Of a stretch of DNA of 64,000 nucleotides, positions 33,064 to 41,540 are shown piece after piece (position 1 is the stretch's first letter; the number at the start of each line of letters is the position of its first letter). The DNA is from an uncultured Alphaproteobacteria bacterium (GTDB lineage Bacteria > Pseudomonadota > Alphaproteobacteria > HIMB59 > GCA-002718135). The stretch covers positions 139,924-203,923 of the forward strand of contig CACIQI010000001.1 of assembly GCA_902588745.1 (NCBI GenBank). Direction: 5' to 3'. The notes beneath the pieces were generated by a model. That model ran no database searches and was not told the origin of the DNA. It saw nothing but the letters and a program-made list of their open reading frames with translations. The position numbers and the translations under genes are program-made.

Positions 33064-34308
33064 TTAAAGTCCGCTTGTTAAAACGCCTTCTAAGTCGTCC
33101 ATTACTTGAGCAACAGTGTAATTAGGATCATTTCTAAATTCAGAAATAATATCACCCCATGCTGCAGTGAATGCAGGAGTATTCCAATCATCACTTTCTC
33201 TCATAATTGCATCTGGATTTTGAATTAAATCTAAACCCATTTGCATACATGCGTCAGCTGCAGAAGTATCAACGTCAAGTCTCATTGGTAGAGAACCTTT
33301 AGCATTGTTAAATTTAGCCTGTACAGTTGGATTAACCATCATACTTGCCATTGCTAGCTGAGCATCTTTTACTTTTGGATCATCATTTTTAGGAAAAACA
33401 AATACATCACCACCAAGAGCAACATATTTTTCTTTACCAGGAATTACACAAGAATAATCAACCATTGCTTCTTGTCCAGCAACAGCAAATTCACCTCTTG
33501 CCCAGTCTCCCATAACTTGCATTGCAGCTTTTCCTTCGATAACCATAGCTGTAGTATCATTCCATAATCTTCCAGGAGAACCTTCATCTGTGAATTGATT
33601 TAATTCTCTGTAAGTATTTAAAACTGACTCAAATCTTCCATCTCTAAACGCATCTAGATCTTTATCTCTATAAATTGACTGCATTAGAGGAAAGCCCATG
33701 ATTGAAGATGCAACAACATCAAACATACCAGATTCTTGCCATCCCTGACCACCTAGTGCCAATGGAATGATTCCAGCTTCTTGAATTTTTGGAGCTCCAG
33801 CTAAAAATTCCTCAAAAGTTTGAGGCACTGGTAAACCAACTTGTTTGTAAACATCATTGTTGATCCACATCCATTGCCAGCTGTGAATATTTACAGGTAC
33901 ACAATAAAATTCACCTTCAAATTCACAAGTTTCAATTAATTCAGGTGGGTAAATAAAATCTCTCCAACCCTCTGCAGAAGCAACTTCTTCAAGTGATTGA
34001 AGTAAACCTTGCTCCACTAAATCAACAAATTGTTTTGATACGTTGAACTGTGCTGCAGTTGGTGGGTTTCCACCAATAATTCTGTTTACAGTAGTTCCTC
34101 TTGCATTATCACCACCAGTGATTGCAGTGTCAATCCAAGTATTACCCATTTCTTCCCAAGCTTTAGCAAATTCTGAAATTGCAGCTTGCTCTCCACCAGA
34201 AGTCCACCAGTGAATAACTTCAGCTTCCATGTGGCCAGCAGCCTTGGAAGCGTTAGTAAAAGATAGGGGTACAAATATAGTTAATAATATTGAAAAAAAT
34301 TTTTTCAT
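33064..34308 (-). CDS. Extracellular sugar-binding protein, GtsA-like (glucose/glucoside)
   Basis: Periplasmic family 1 solute-binding protein with a signal peptide (residues 1-23, cleavage about SKAAG). The start of the mature part, VIHWWTSGGEQAAISEFAKA, and NIHSWQWMWIN match glucose/mannose-type binding proteins of GtsABCD systems. At 414 residues it is typical. The ATG at 34308 has a GGGAGG ribosome site 7 nt upstream; a TTG-initiated extension to 34341 reaches into the promoter/operator region and is rejected. It heads the operon 33064 to 26917 and is divergent from the LacI regulator, with a palindromic operator between. Confidence 0.92.
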   Translation of the reverse strand: MKKFFSILLTIFVPLSFTNASKAAGHMEAEVIHWWTSGGEQAAISEFAKAWEEMGNTWIDTAITGGDNARGTTVNRIIGGNPPTAAQFNVSKQFVDLVEQGLLQSLEEVASAEGWRDFIYPPELIETCEFEGEFYCVPVNIHSWQWMWINNDVYKQVGLPVPQTFEEFLAGAPKIQEAGIIPLALGGQGWQESGMFDVVASSIMGFPLMQSIYRDKDLDAFRDGRFESVLNTYRELNQFTDEGSPGRLWNDTTAMVIEGKAAMQVMGDWARGEFAVAGQEAMVDYSCVIPGKEKYVALGGDVFVFPKNDDPKVKDAQLAMASMMVNPTVQAKFNNAKGSLPMRLDVDTSAADACMQMGLDLIQNPDAIMRESDDWNTPAFTAAWGDIISEFRNDPNYTVAQVMDDLEGVLTSGL

Positions 34309-34334
34309 TATTTTCCTCCCTTTTTTAAAATAAA

Positions 34335-34366
34335 TTGACAATTTAGTAAAACGTTTTACTTGTCAA
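34335..34366. promoter_or_regulatory. LacI-family operator and probable promoter of the glucoside operon
   Basis: A perfect 16-bp palindrome, AGTAAAACGTTTTACT (34345-34360), with the central CG typical of LacI-family operators, lies in the 101-bp gap between the binding-protein gene (minus) and the lacI-type gene (plus). On the minus strand TTGACA (34366-34361) directly precedes it and would be a -35 element, so the bound repressor would sit in the spacer. The -10 element (about 34338-34343) is weak. Confidence 0.82.
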
Positions 34367-34409
34367 GCCAAATAGTATTATTTAATTTAATTAATAGATT
34401 TTAATTATT

Positions 34410-35447
34410 ATGAAGAAAAATAAGAAAATAAATATTGTTGGTTTATCTCAAAAATTAGGTTTATCAGTAAGTTCAGTATCAAGAGCACTGAATGGATATG
34501 ACAATATATCACAGAAAACAAAAGATAAAATTTTTAAAACAGCAAAGAAATATAACTACTTTCCAGATTTAAATGCCAAAAGATTAGCTTCCAAAAAAAC
34601 GGATACAATTGCTTTTATTTCATCTATAGATCCTGACGCACCAGATCACGTTGTTTTGCAGTTTCTTGCAGGAATTACTCTTGGGATAAAAAATACAAAC
34701 ACTGAATTAATAACAAAATTTTGCTTAAATGAAGATGAAGAAATGAATTATTTCAAAAAACTCATTAGCACAGGTCAAGCAGATAAATTTATTTTTTATA
34801 AAATTAAAAAAAATGATGAAAGAGTTCATTTCTTAAACCAAAGAGGAATTAAATTTGTAACTTGGGGTAGAACTAACAATCAAACAGAGCATGCTTGGAT
34901 TGATCTGGATAATAAGAAAAGTATAGAACTGTTAATGGATAAGCTTTCAAATAATGGTCATAAAAGAATTGCTTTTATCAATGTTCATCGAAGTTTTAAT
35001 TATGGAGCACAAAGAAAAGCTGCTTATGAAAGTTCAATAAAAAATTTACAACTGCAATATTCAAATGAATATTATCAAGATAGTTTAATCGAAACTGTTG
35101 AGTCAGGATCAGCCATAACAAAGTATTTATTAAGTTTAAAAAAACCTCCCACTGCCATAATTTGTTCTCATCTTCGTTTTTTTACTGGTTGTTTGTTAAA
35201 ATGTCAGGATATGAAATTAGAAATTGGAAAAGATATTTCTGTGGTAGGATTTAATGACCAGGATAGTTATTTAAGCTCTCAAAATCTTACATATATTTCA
35301 CACCCATTAATGGAAATGGGGAAACAATCTGTAAAAATTTTACAGAACCTAGAACAAGATATATCAATAAAAAAAATATCTACTTTAATTGAGCCAATAT
35401 TAAATGAAGGAACAAGTCACAAAATCAAAAAAACTAAATTAAGATAG
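34410..35447 (+). CDS. LacI-family transcriptional regulator
   Basis: The N-terminal helix-turn-helix and hinge (GLSQKLGLSVSSVSRALNGY, about residues 11-30) precede a hinge with LASKKTDTIAF and a periplasmic-binding-like sugar domain. At 345 residues it is standard. It is transcribed divergently from the GtsABCD-like operon with a perfect palindromic operator between them, so it very probably represses that operon and is released by its sugar or a derivative. The 3' end overlaps the convergent aldo/keto reductase gene by 9 nt. Confidence 0.93.
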   Translation: MKKNKKINIVGLSQKLGLSVSSVSRALNGYDNISQKTKDKIFKTAKKYNYFPDLNAKRLASKKTDTIAFISSIDPDAPDHVVLQFLAGITLGIKNTNTELITKFCLNEDEEMNYFKKLISTGQADKFIFYKIKKNDERVHFLNQRGIKFVTWGRTNNQTEHAWIDLDNKKSIELLMDKLSNNGHKRIAFINVHRSFNYGAQRKAAYESSIKNLQLQYSNEYYQDSLIETVESGSAITKYLLSLKKPPTAIICSHLRFFTGCLLKCQDMKLEIGKDISVVGFNDQDSYLSSQNLTYISHPLMEMGKQSVKILQNLEQDISIKKISTLIEPILNEGTSHKIKKTKLR

Positions 35448-36395
35448 ATTTAACCAATTAATTTCTTCCTTTGTTAATTCTATATCTAAGCAAGGTAGTG
35501 TAGTGTCAAGCTCATCAATTGTTCGTGGTCCAATTAATGCAAATGATGGAAAAGATTGATTGATGGTCCAGCTTGCTGCTATATTATGTGCAGTACATCC
35601 TTTTTTTTCAGCTAGTTCCATTGCTCTTTTTTTTCTTTCTCTATTATCTTCACTGTCATAACAACTAATAGGGCCACTTGAGTTCTCACCTGGAGCTCTA
35701 TAAGTTTCTGCTTTAGTAATTTTGTCTTCAATTTCTTGTGTAATAGCATCAGGTAAAAAATAACCTCTTGCCTGACTAGACCAAGACATATGAGATTTTT
35801 GAGTAGAATGTAGATACTCTAATGTTTCATTTACATTAGATGACAAGCAACCACTCCAAAGTGGATTAATCATTTTAGCAAGAGCTAAATTATTATTAAG
35901 AATAGACATTTCTTGTTTATTATTTTTTTGTGCCCATTCATTTCCTTCTTTGAATCTTTCAATAGTCCAATTAGAGCCGCCAAATATTTTAATTCTGCCT
36001 CTTTCTTTCTCTTTATTTAAAACATCCATAAATTCTTCAACAGGATAATCAGTATTATCTCGGTGCATAATATAAATATCAACATAATCAGTATTCATTC
36101 TTTCAAGAGAGATTGTTAATTGTTTTGAAATAGCTTCAGGATTGCAATCAGGCGTGTGAGCACCTTTGCCAAGTATTAAAACATCTTTTCTGTTGTTATT
36201 GTTTTTTAACCATTGTCCTAAAACTTTTTCGTGATTACCGCCACCATAGATGAATGCTGTATCAAACATATTACCACCGACTTCAATCCAATGATCCCAC
36301 AACTTTGAAGCTTCGTTAATATCATCTTGGTTATCACATCCCATAACAAGTTTGGAAATGTCTTTATCTATTCCTTCTATTCTATCATATTTCAT
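35439..36395 (-). CDS. Aldo/keto reductase
   Basis: NADP-dependent (alpha/beta)8 oxidoreductase. The catalytic tetrad is complete: Asp45 and Tyr50 (MFDTAFIYGGG), Lys77 (LGKGAH) and His111 (IMHRD). The C-terminal FALIGPRTIDEL is the nucleotide-binding segment. At 318 residues it is normal and cytoplasmic. It overlaps the preceding Gfo/Idh gene by 4 nt (ATGA), the last gene of module II, so it probably handles a sugar aldehyde or keto-sugar. Substrate unknown. Confidence 0.9.
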   Translation of the reverse strand: MKYDRIEGIDKDISKLVMGCDNQDDINEASKLWDHWIEVGGNMFDTAFIYGGGNHEKVLGQWLKNNNNRKDVLILGKGAHTPDCNPEAISKQLTISLERMNTDYVDIYIMHRDNTDYPVEEFMDVLNKEKERGRIKIFGGSNWTIERFKEGNEWAQKNNKQEMSILNNNLALAKMINPLWSGCLSSNVNETLEYLHSTQKSHMSWSSQARGYFLPDAITQEIEDKITKAETYRAPGENSSGPISCYDSEDNRERKKRAMELAEKKGCTAHNIAASWTINQSFPSFALIGPRTIDELDTTLPCLDIELTKEEINWLNLS

Positions 36396-37435
36396 ATTTC
36401 ATCCTGTGGTAGTTTATAATTTACTTTCTCTCTCCATGTATCAAGAGCTTGAAGATTTCCTAATGTATCTTCCCAAGTCATTGCTGGATGAGGAGGTTGT
36501 GTTTTTTCTTTTGCAATACACTGACTTGCAAGTTCTCCTTCAAAGAAAAACAAATGCTCTGGGCCTTTAACATCTATAATATCTTCGTTACCATTTTTTG
36601 TAATAATTATTTTAGCATGGTAAGGCCCACCTTCTCTTCCAGGCATCCATGGGTCTGGCAACTCAATTGTACCTTCCGACCCAGTAATAACTGCATTATT
36701 TTTCATACTTTCCATAACTGCTGTTGAGACTTTTGCTTTGATACCATTTTTGAATTCTAAATTTGCATGTGCAACTTCATCAACACCTGTTTCCCCTATT
36801 CTCGCTTCAGCATCTATAAATTTAGGTTCTAAAAATTTTTCACCAGTTGCTACACCAGCAATTAATCTAGAAAAAGAAATAGGATAAAGACCAACATCAA
36901 GAATACCTCCGCCTGCTAAATTTTTATTAAATAATCTGTGATCTGGTATAGTTTTACCCATATCAAAACCAAAAGAAGCTTCAATTGATGTTATATCTCC
37001 TATCGTTTTATTTTTTATTACCTCTAAAAGTTTTGGAATTTGAGGATGACAACGATACATAAAGCCTTCCATATAGAATACTCCAGCTTCTTTTACTGCC
37101 TCTATAATTTTTTTACCTTCGATTAAATTTACAGCACCTGGTTTTTCACAAAGAACATGTTTTCCTTTACCTGCAGCTTTTATTGTCCATTCAGCGTGCA
37201 AAGTATGTGGTGTGGAAATATAAATAGCATCGATATGTTCTGAGTTTATAATATCATCATAATTATCAAATCTAAAATCAGGATGAATATCGTATTTATC
37301 GCCAAAGTTTTTTCGGCGATCATCATTTTTACTTGCTATACTAACCAGCTGCCCAGAGTAAGAACCTTTTAGTCCGTCTGCAAAATTATTTGCTATACTT
37401 CCTGGCCCAATAATTCCCCATTTAATTTTTTCCAT
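36392..37435 (-). CDS. Gfo/Idh/MocA-family oxidoreductase
   Basis: Rossmann dehydrogenase (KWGIIGPGSIANNFADGL) with an intact EKP motif (HVLCEKPGAVN) and the C-terminal domain with GGGILDVGLYPIS. I set the start at the ATG at 37435 (347 residues), 1 nt after the permease stop, with AAAGG upstream; the longer frame to 37489 reads permease DNA. It resembles dihydrodiol/xylose-type dehydrogenases of this family. As part of module II, its likely substrate is the imported sugar or a product of it. Confidence 0.88.
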   Translation of the reverse strand: MEKIKWGIIGPGSIANNFADGLKGSYSGQLVSIASKNDDRRKNFGDKYDIHPDFRFDNYDDIINSEHIDAIYISTPHTLHAEWTIKAAGKGKHVLCEKPGAVNLIEGKKIIEAVKEAGVFYMEGFMYRCHPQIPKLLEVIKNKTIGDITSIEASFGFDMGKTIPDHRLFNKNLAGGGILDVGLYPISFSRLIAGVATGEKFLEPKFIDAEARIGETGVDEVAHANLEFKNGIKAKVSTAVMESMKNNAVITGSEGTIELPDPWMPGREGGPYHAKIIITKNGNEDIIDVKGPEHLFFFEGELASQCIAKEKTQPPHPAMTWEDTLGNLQALDTWREKVNYKLPQDEI

Positions 37436-37436
37436 A

Positions 37437-39263
37437 TTAACCTTTGACAGCTCCAGCTGATAGGCCTGCAATGTAATATTTTTGAACAAAAGAAAAAATA
37501 ACTATAATTGGAATTGTCGTTAAGGTTGCAAAAGCCATAGCTTGTCCATACTGCGGCTCTTGTCCAACACTAAGCGCAAATACTTCCGTCATGCCAAGAG
37601 GGATAGTGTAATTAAGGTCATCCCTTAATATTATAAGAGGCCATAAGAAACTATTCCATGAATTAACAAATGTAATGATTGCTAGAGTAGCAATACCAGG
37701 CCACACAAGTGGGACAACTATTTGCCAAAATATTCTGAATTCACCAGCCCCATCTGATCTTGCTGCTTGAATTAATTCATCAGGAACAGACGTGATGAAT
37801 TGTCTCATCATAAAAATTCCTATAGCAGGAGCAACAAAAGGAATGATTAGTCCCGATAAAGTATCATTCATTCCCATTCTACCCACTAAAACATAAAGAG
37901 GAATCATTATAATTGGAAAAGGTATCATTGCAGTTGCTACCATAAATATGAAAAGCCTGTTTTTTCCTTTAAAGTTATATTTTGCAAATGCATACCCGGC
38001 TAAAGTACATAAAAAAATTGTTAGAATAGTAACAGCAATAGCAACAAAGAAGGAATTGAATATCCATAAACTTGCTGGAAACTCAGTAAACAATTTTGTT
38101 ACATTTTCCCAATTAGGACTTTTAGACCACATAATTGGAGGCCATGCCATTATTTCTGCTGTTGATTTTACTGAAGAGGTAAGCATAAAAGCATAAGGTA
38201 TAAGTGTTATCAAACCTATGATTGTTATTATAAAATTTAATGAATATTTACCAATTTTTGGAGATAAAGATTTTTTACTAGAACTAGAAGACTCTATTGG
38301 AAAAATATTAGCAATAAAATCTATAATAGGAGATAAAATTCTCTCAATAAAACTTTTTTTAGCGTCCTGATCTAAATTGGATGCAAATGATCTAAATTGA
38401 AATAATGATATAGCTAAAATACAGATGAACATAAATACACCAATAGAAGAACCGAACCCTAATTTGAGTTGATTGAAACCTCTTTCCATCATGTAAACAA
38501 CCATTGATTTAGCATGAGTTGGAACATCGTTTCCACTATACATAACAAATACATCCTCGAATATTTGGAATGATCCAATAGAAACAATTATACAAACAAA
38601 TAGTGTTACTGGTGCTAGTTGAGGAAGCGTAACATACCAAAATTGATGCCAAGCCGTTGCACCATCTATTTTTGCAGCTTCATACAAAGTTCTATCTATA
38701 AATTGCAAACCAGCTAAAAAATAAATACAGGTTAAACCAGTCCATCTCCATATTACTAACATCATCACAGACCACTTTGAGGTTGCTGAAGATTCAACCC
38801 AATTGATTGGTTCAATTCCAATAAATCCAATTACATAATTAAGTAATCCAAATTCACTATTTAATATCATCTTGAAAGTTAATGCAGCCGCAACAACCGA
38901 AGTAACAATCGGTGAGAAAAATACTAAACGCCAAAAAGGTTTTAGTTTTAAGCTATGACTATTTAGAGCAAGAGCTAATAAAAGAGCCAGAGGAATAGTA
39001 ATAAATACACTGCCAGCAGAATAAAATACTGTATTTTGAAAAGTTTCCCAAAAATTTTGGTCTTTAAAGAATAAATATTCAAAATTTCCCCACCCCCTAG
39101 GTTTAGGAGCTTTTACACCTTTCCATTTGTAAAAAGCTAAAATAAAAGAAGCTATGGTAGGTAATAGAAAAAAAATTGTAAAAATAATATAAAATGGAGA
39201 TATAAAAAAATACGGTGCAACCTTTTCGGGTCTTAATCTTCGACTATTACTCACAACTGACAT
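37437..39263 (-). CDS. Fused MalF-MalG-type sugar ABC permease (two permease domains in one chain)
   Basis: One 608-residue polypeptide contains both halves of a CUT1 permease. Residues 1-300 form a MalF-type domain with EAA loop YEAAKIDGATAWHQFW (about 195-209). A hydrophilic linker rich in Ser and Lys (about 305-345) follows. Residues 345-608 form a MalG-type domain with EAA loop QAARSDGAGEFRIFW (about 500-515) and the typical end AGLSAGAVKG. These are normally two genes. There is no frameshift or internal stop, and the reading frame is continuous. No ATPase gene follows, so an ATPase from elsewhere must serve it. Confidence 0.9.
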   Translation of the reverse strand: MSVVSNSRRLRPEKVAPYFFISPFYIIFTIFFLLPTIASFILAFYKWKGVKAPKPRGWGNFEYLFFKDQNFWETFQNTVFYSAGSVFITIPLALLLALALNSHSLKLKPFWRLVFFSPIVTSVVAAALTFKMILNSEFGLLNYVIGFIGIEPINWVESSATSKWSVMMLVIWRWTGLTCIYFLAGLQFIDRTLYEAAKIDGATAWHQFWYVTLPQLAPVTLFVCIIVSIGSFQIFEDVFVMYSGNDVPTHAKSMVVYMMERGFNQLKLGFGSSIGVFMFICILAISLFQFRSFASNLDQDAKKSFIERILSPIIDFIANIFPIESSSSSKKSLSPKIGKYSLNFIITIIGLITLIPYAFMLTSSVKSTAEIMAWPPIMWSKSPNWENVTKLFTEFPASLWIFNSFFVAIAVTILTIFLCTLAGYAFAKYNFKGKNRLFIFMVATAMIPFPIIMIPLYVLVGRMGMNDTLSGLIIPFVAPAIGIFMMRQFITSVPDELIQAARSDGAGEFRIFWQIVVPLVWPGIATLAIITFVNSWNSFLWPLIILRDDLNYTIPLGMTEVFALSVGQEPQYGQAMAFATLTTIPIIVIFSFVQKYYIAGLSAGAVKG

Positions 39264-39288
39264 ATTATTATTTTGATTTGATTTTTAA

Positions 39289-39317
39289 AAAGCAGGGTAA
39301 AAACCCTGCTTTAAAAA
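39289..39317 (-). terminator. Hairpin with T-run between binding-protein and fused permease genes
   Basis: AAAGCAGGG (39289-39297) pairs with CCCTGCTTT (39304-39312) around a 6-nt loop. On the minus strand the stem is followed by TTTTT, so this is a good intrinsic terminator, probably leaky. It lies directly after the stop of the binding-protein gene. Confidence 0.75.
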
Positions 39318-39324
39318 TTATCGT

Positions 39325-40578
39325 CTATAAAAAGTCAAGTTCATCCTGAACTTGTGAAATGAACCTTTCATGAGCTTCCTCAGCCGTGATTTCTCCATTA
39401 GCTAGTAATGTTGTTAAATCACGAGAAACACTATCAATAATAGCTCGACCAACATGCTGATAGTCATCAGCACTTGAACCAGCTACAGAAATGAATGGTT
39501 CAGCAAATTTTTGACCTCCATAAAAATCAAATTTTTTATCTGCAATTCTTGGATCTTCAAGAGCAGCCAATAAAGTAGGCATTCCTCCGAAGAAATCATA
39601 TTTTGCAATTTGACCTTCATATGAAAAGTAAGCGAGTTCAAGTAACTTTTTAGCAACGTCTACAGCTTCTGAAGATTTATGAATGGCAAAACCAGTTCCA
39701 CCCCAGTGAAAAGTTTTATATCCTTCATCTCCCCAAGTAGGAAGAGGAGCAACTCTCCACTCACCAGATTGTGTATCCTTAACTGTAGGTTGTAAACAAC
39801 AGTTGTTATACCAGTCAGGCGCCATAGTTCCTACAGTTTGCTTTGAATTGTAAAGAACACCAGGTGTTTGACCCCAATAGTCAGTAGTATAATTAATTAC
39901 TCCGGATGCAAAAGCTTCTTCTTGGAATTTTAAAACCTCCATGAAAAGATCTTCATCCATTTCAAATTCACCATCTTCATTGAAGAATTTACCACCAGCT
40001 TGTTGGTACATTCCAATAAATCTTAACTCAGATAGCATCATTGAAATTCCATCTTTTGCTAAAATTTTTCCAGTTTCCATAAACTCATCCCAAGTTTTTG
40101 GTACTGATTTACCATAACTTTCAAGAATGCTTGGGTTGTAGTAATAGACCATATAACAGCCTTCACTTTCAATTCCATATATCTCACCATTAGTGTGAGT
40201 CCAAGCAGCTACTTTTCCTGGATTCCATTGAGACATGTCACCGTACATATCTGTTAGTGGTACAAAGTTGTCTGAAATAATATCATCAACCATAAATAGA
40301 CCAAAACCGCTTATCTCAATTCCTAAAAGATCAGTATGTTCAGAACCTGAAGCAATCGCCGTTAAACTGTTTGTAGCCATATCAGGCGTAACTTGAAAAT
40401 CAAAAGTAATATTATCATCTGGAAATGCAGCTTGCACTTCTTCAAGATAAGTATTGAAATAATCAACATAGAGCTGGTTATGCGTCCACATTGAAAGTGT
40501 AATATCTCTAGCATTTGAAGTTGATGAAAACCCAACTAAAACTGCAAGAGACAAAATTAAGGATTTAATTAATTTCAT
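39325..40578 (-). CDS. Extracellular sugar-binding protein (family 1)
   Basis: Periplasmic solute-binding protein of the MalE-like SBP_bac_1 family, 417 residues. A signal peptide (residues 1-23, cleavage about SNARD) precedes DITLSMWTHNQLYVDYFNTYL. The segment GTGFAIHKSSEAVDVAKKLLEL is typical of this family. A strong AAAGGGAGGAATAG ribosome site precedes the ATG at 40578. It precedes the fused permease and so defines module II; the ligand is unknown. It is less like glucose-type binding proteins than the one at 33064-34308. Confidence 0.9.
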   Translation of the reverse strand: MKLIKSLILSLAVLVGFSSTSNARDITLSMWTHNQLYVDYFNTYLEEVQAAFPDDNITFDFQVTPDMATNSLTAIASGSEHTDLLGIEISGFGLFMVDDIISDNFVPLTDMYGDMSQWNPGKVAAWTHTNGEIYGIESEGCYMVYYYNPSILESYGKSVPKTWDEFMETGKILAKDGISMMLSELRFIGMYQQAGGKFFNEDGEFEMDEDLFMEVLKFQEEAFASGVINYTTDYWGQTPGVLYNSKQTVGTMAPDWYNNCCLQPTVKDTQSGEWRVAPLPTWGDEGYKTFHWGGTGFAIHKSSEAVDVAKKLLELAYFSYEGQIAKYDFFGGMPTLLAALEDPRIADKKFDFYGGQKFAEPFISVAGSSADDYQHVGRAIIDSVSRDLTTLLANGEITAEEAHERFISQVQDELDFL

Positions 40579-40671
40579 CTATTCCTCCCTTTAATATATC
40601 TTTTAAAAGTTAAATTGATCGAAAAATCAAGATAAAAAAAATGTATTTAACTATTAAATAATCTTGTTTTT

Positions 40672-41499
40672 TTAGTTATTTGGTGAAAGCACTTGCTCGT
40701 GAGGCATTACTATTTTTTTTTGAAATTCAGTGAGATTTGAAAGTAGTTTTTTTGAAGGTCGATAAGGGTGTCTGAAAAAACCCCAAGAAGGCCCATATCT
40801 GTAAACAACAATTCTTCTTTCTCCTTTATTTGTTCTTTTTGCAGAACCATGACAAAGTGAATCAACAAATAATAGTCCATCACCAGCTTTTAAATAAATT
40901 TCTTTTGAAGCTGTCATATTCTCAGCAGATGTAACTTTTCCTTTTTTCATAGAATGTTTTTCAAATTCTGGATGACGTATATTTGATTTATGAGAAGAAG
41001 GTATAATAACTGTACCACCATCACCTGGACCGATATCACTTAGTGCCAATAAAATATTTACTTGTCCGCAATGAAACTTCCCTTCCTGAAATCTAAAATG
41101 ATTTCTTTGAAGTCCTTCATGATGACCAGAGTGAATTCCTATAGCTTCACCCGGCCCTCTTATATTAGCAAAGTTTTCATCAATAAATAAAGGTCCATGA
41201 TGTTGATCAAAAGTATTTTTACCTCCAACAAAATGAAGCATATGATTTATCCATGAAGGATGATCAATTAATTTTTCAAACGGTTTTCCAGCTTCATAAA
41301 TTTGTTGAAGATTTAAACCTTCTTTGCCACCGTAATTATGACCATGAACATATCCAGCCCATTCATTATTTTTTAAAATTTTTAATTTATCTAAAATTTT
41401 ATTAAGATCTTTTAGTTCTTTTTTAGTTAATGCATTTTCAATTATTAAATATCCATTTAGATCAAACAAATATTCATCAAGCTTTGAAACTTTTTTCAT
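40672..41499 (-). CDS. Phytanoyl-CoA dioxygenase (PhyH) family protein, HxG variant
   Basis: Double-stranded beta-helix protein of the PhyH family. FHCGQVNILLALSDIGPGDGGTVIIPSSH and LCHGSAKRT with distal His217 and Arg229 are typical. In the position expected for the HxD iron ligands I see GIHSG (His123, Gly125), so the acidic ligand appears to be replaced by glycine. A large subfamily of bacterial PhyH proteins shares this, and its chemistry is not established. I take the ATG at 41499 (275 residues); a TTG at 41517 would add six residues. It sits between the aldolase and binding-protein genes of module II. Substrate unknown. Confidence 0.8.
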   Translation of the reverse strand: MKKVSKLDEYLFDLNGYLIIENALTKKELKDLNKILDKLKILKNNEWAGYVHGHNYGGKEGLNLQQIYEAGKPFEKLIDHPSWINHMLHFVGGKNTFDQHHGPLFIDENFANIRGPGEAIGIHSGHHEGLQRNHFRFQEGKFHCGQVNILLALSDIGPGDGGTVIIPSSHKSNIRHPEFEKHSMKKGKVTSAENMTASKEIYLKAGDGLLFVDSLCHGSAKRTNKGERRIVVYRYGPSWGFFRHPYRPSKKLLSNLTEFQKKIVMPHEQVLSPNN

Positions 41500-41540
41500 A
41501 TTTATTATTTGAAGCAAAAATTATTTTTTTTCAATTAAAA

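Noticed and set aside
34309-34341. Extended N-terminus of the GtsA-like binding protein (TTG start at 34341)
   Set aside because: It would pass through the ribosome-binding site (GGGAGG) and the promoter region; the ATG at 34308 directly starts a proper signal peptide.
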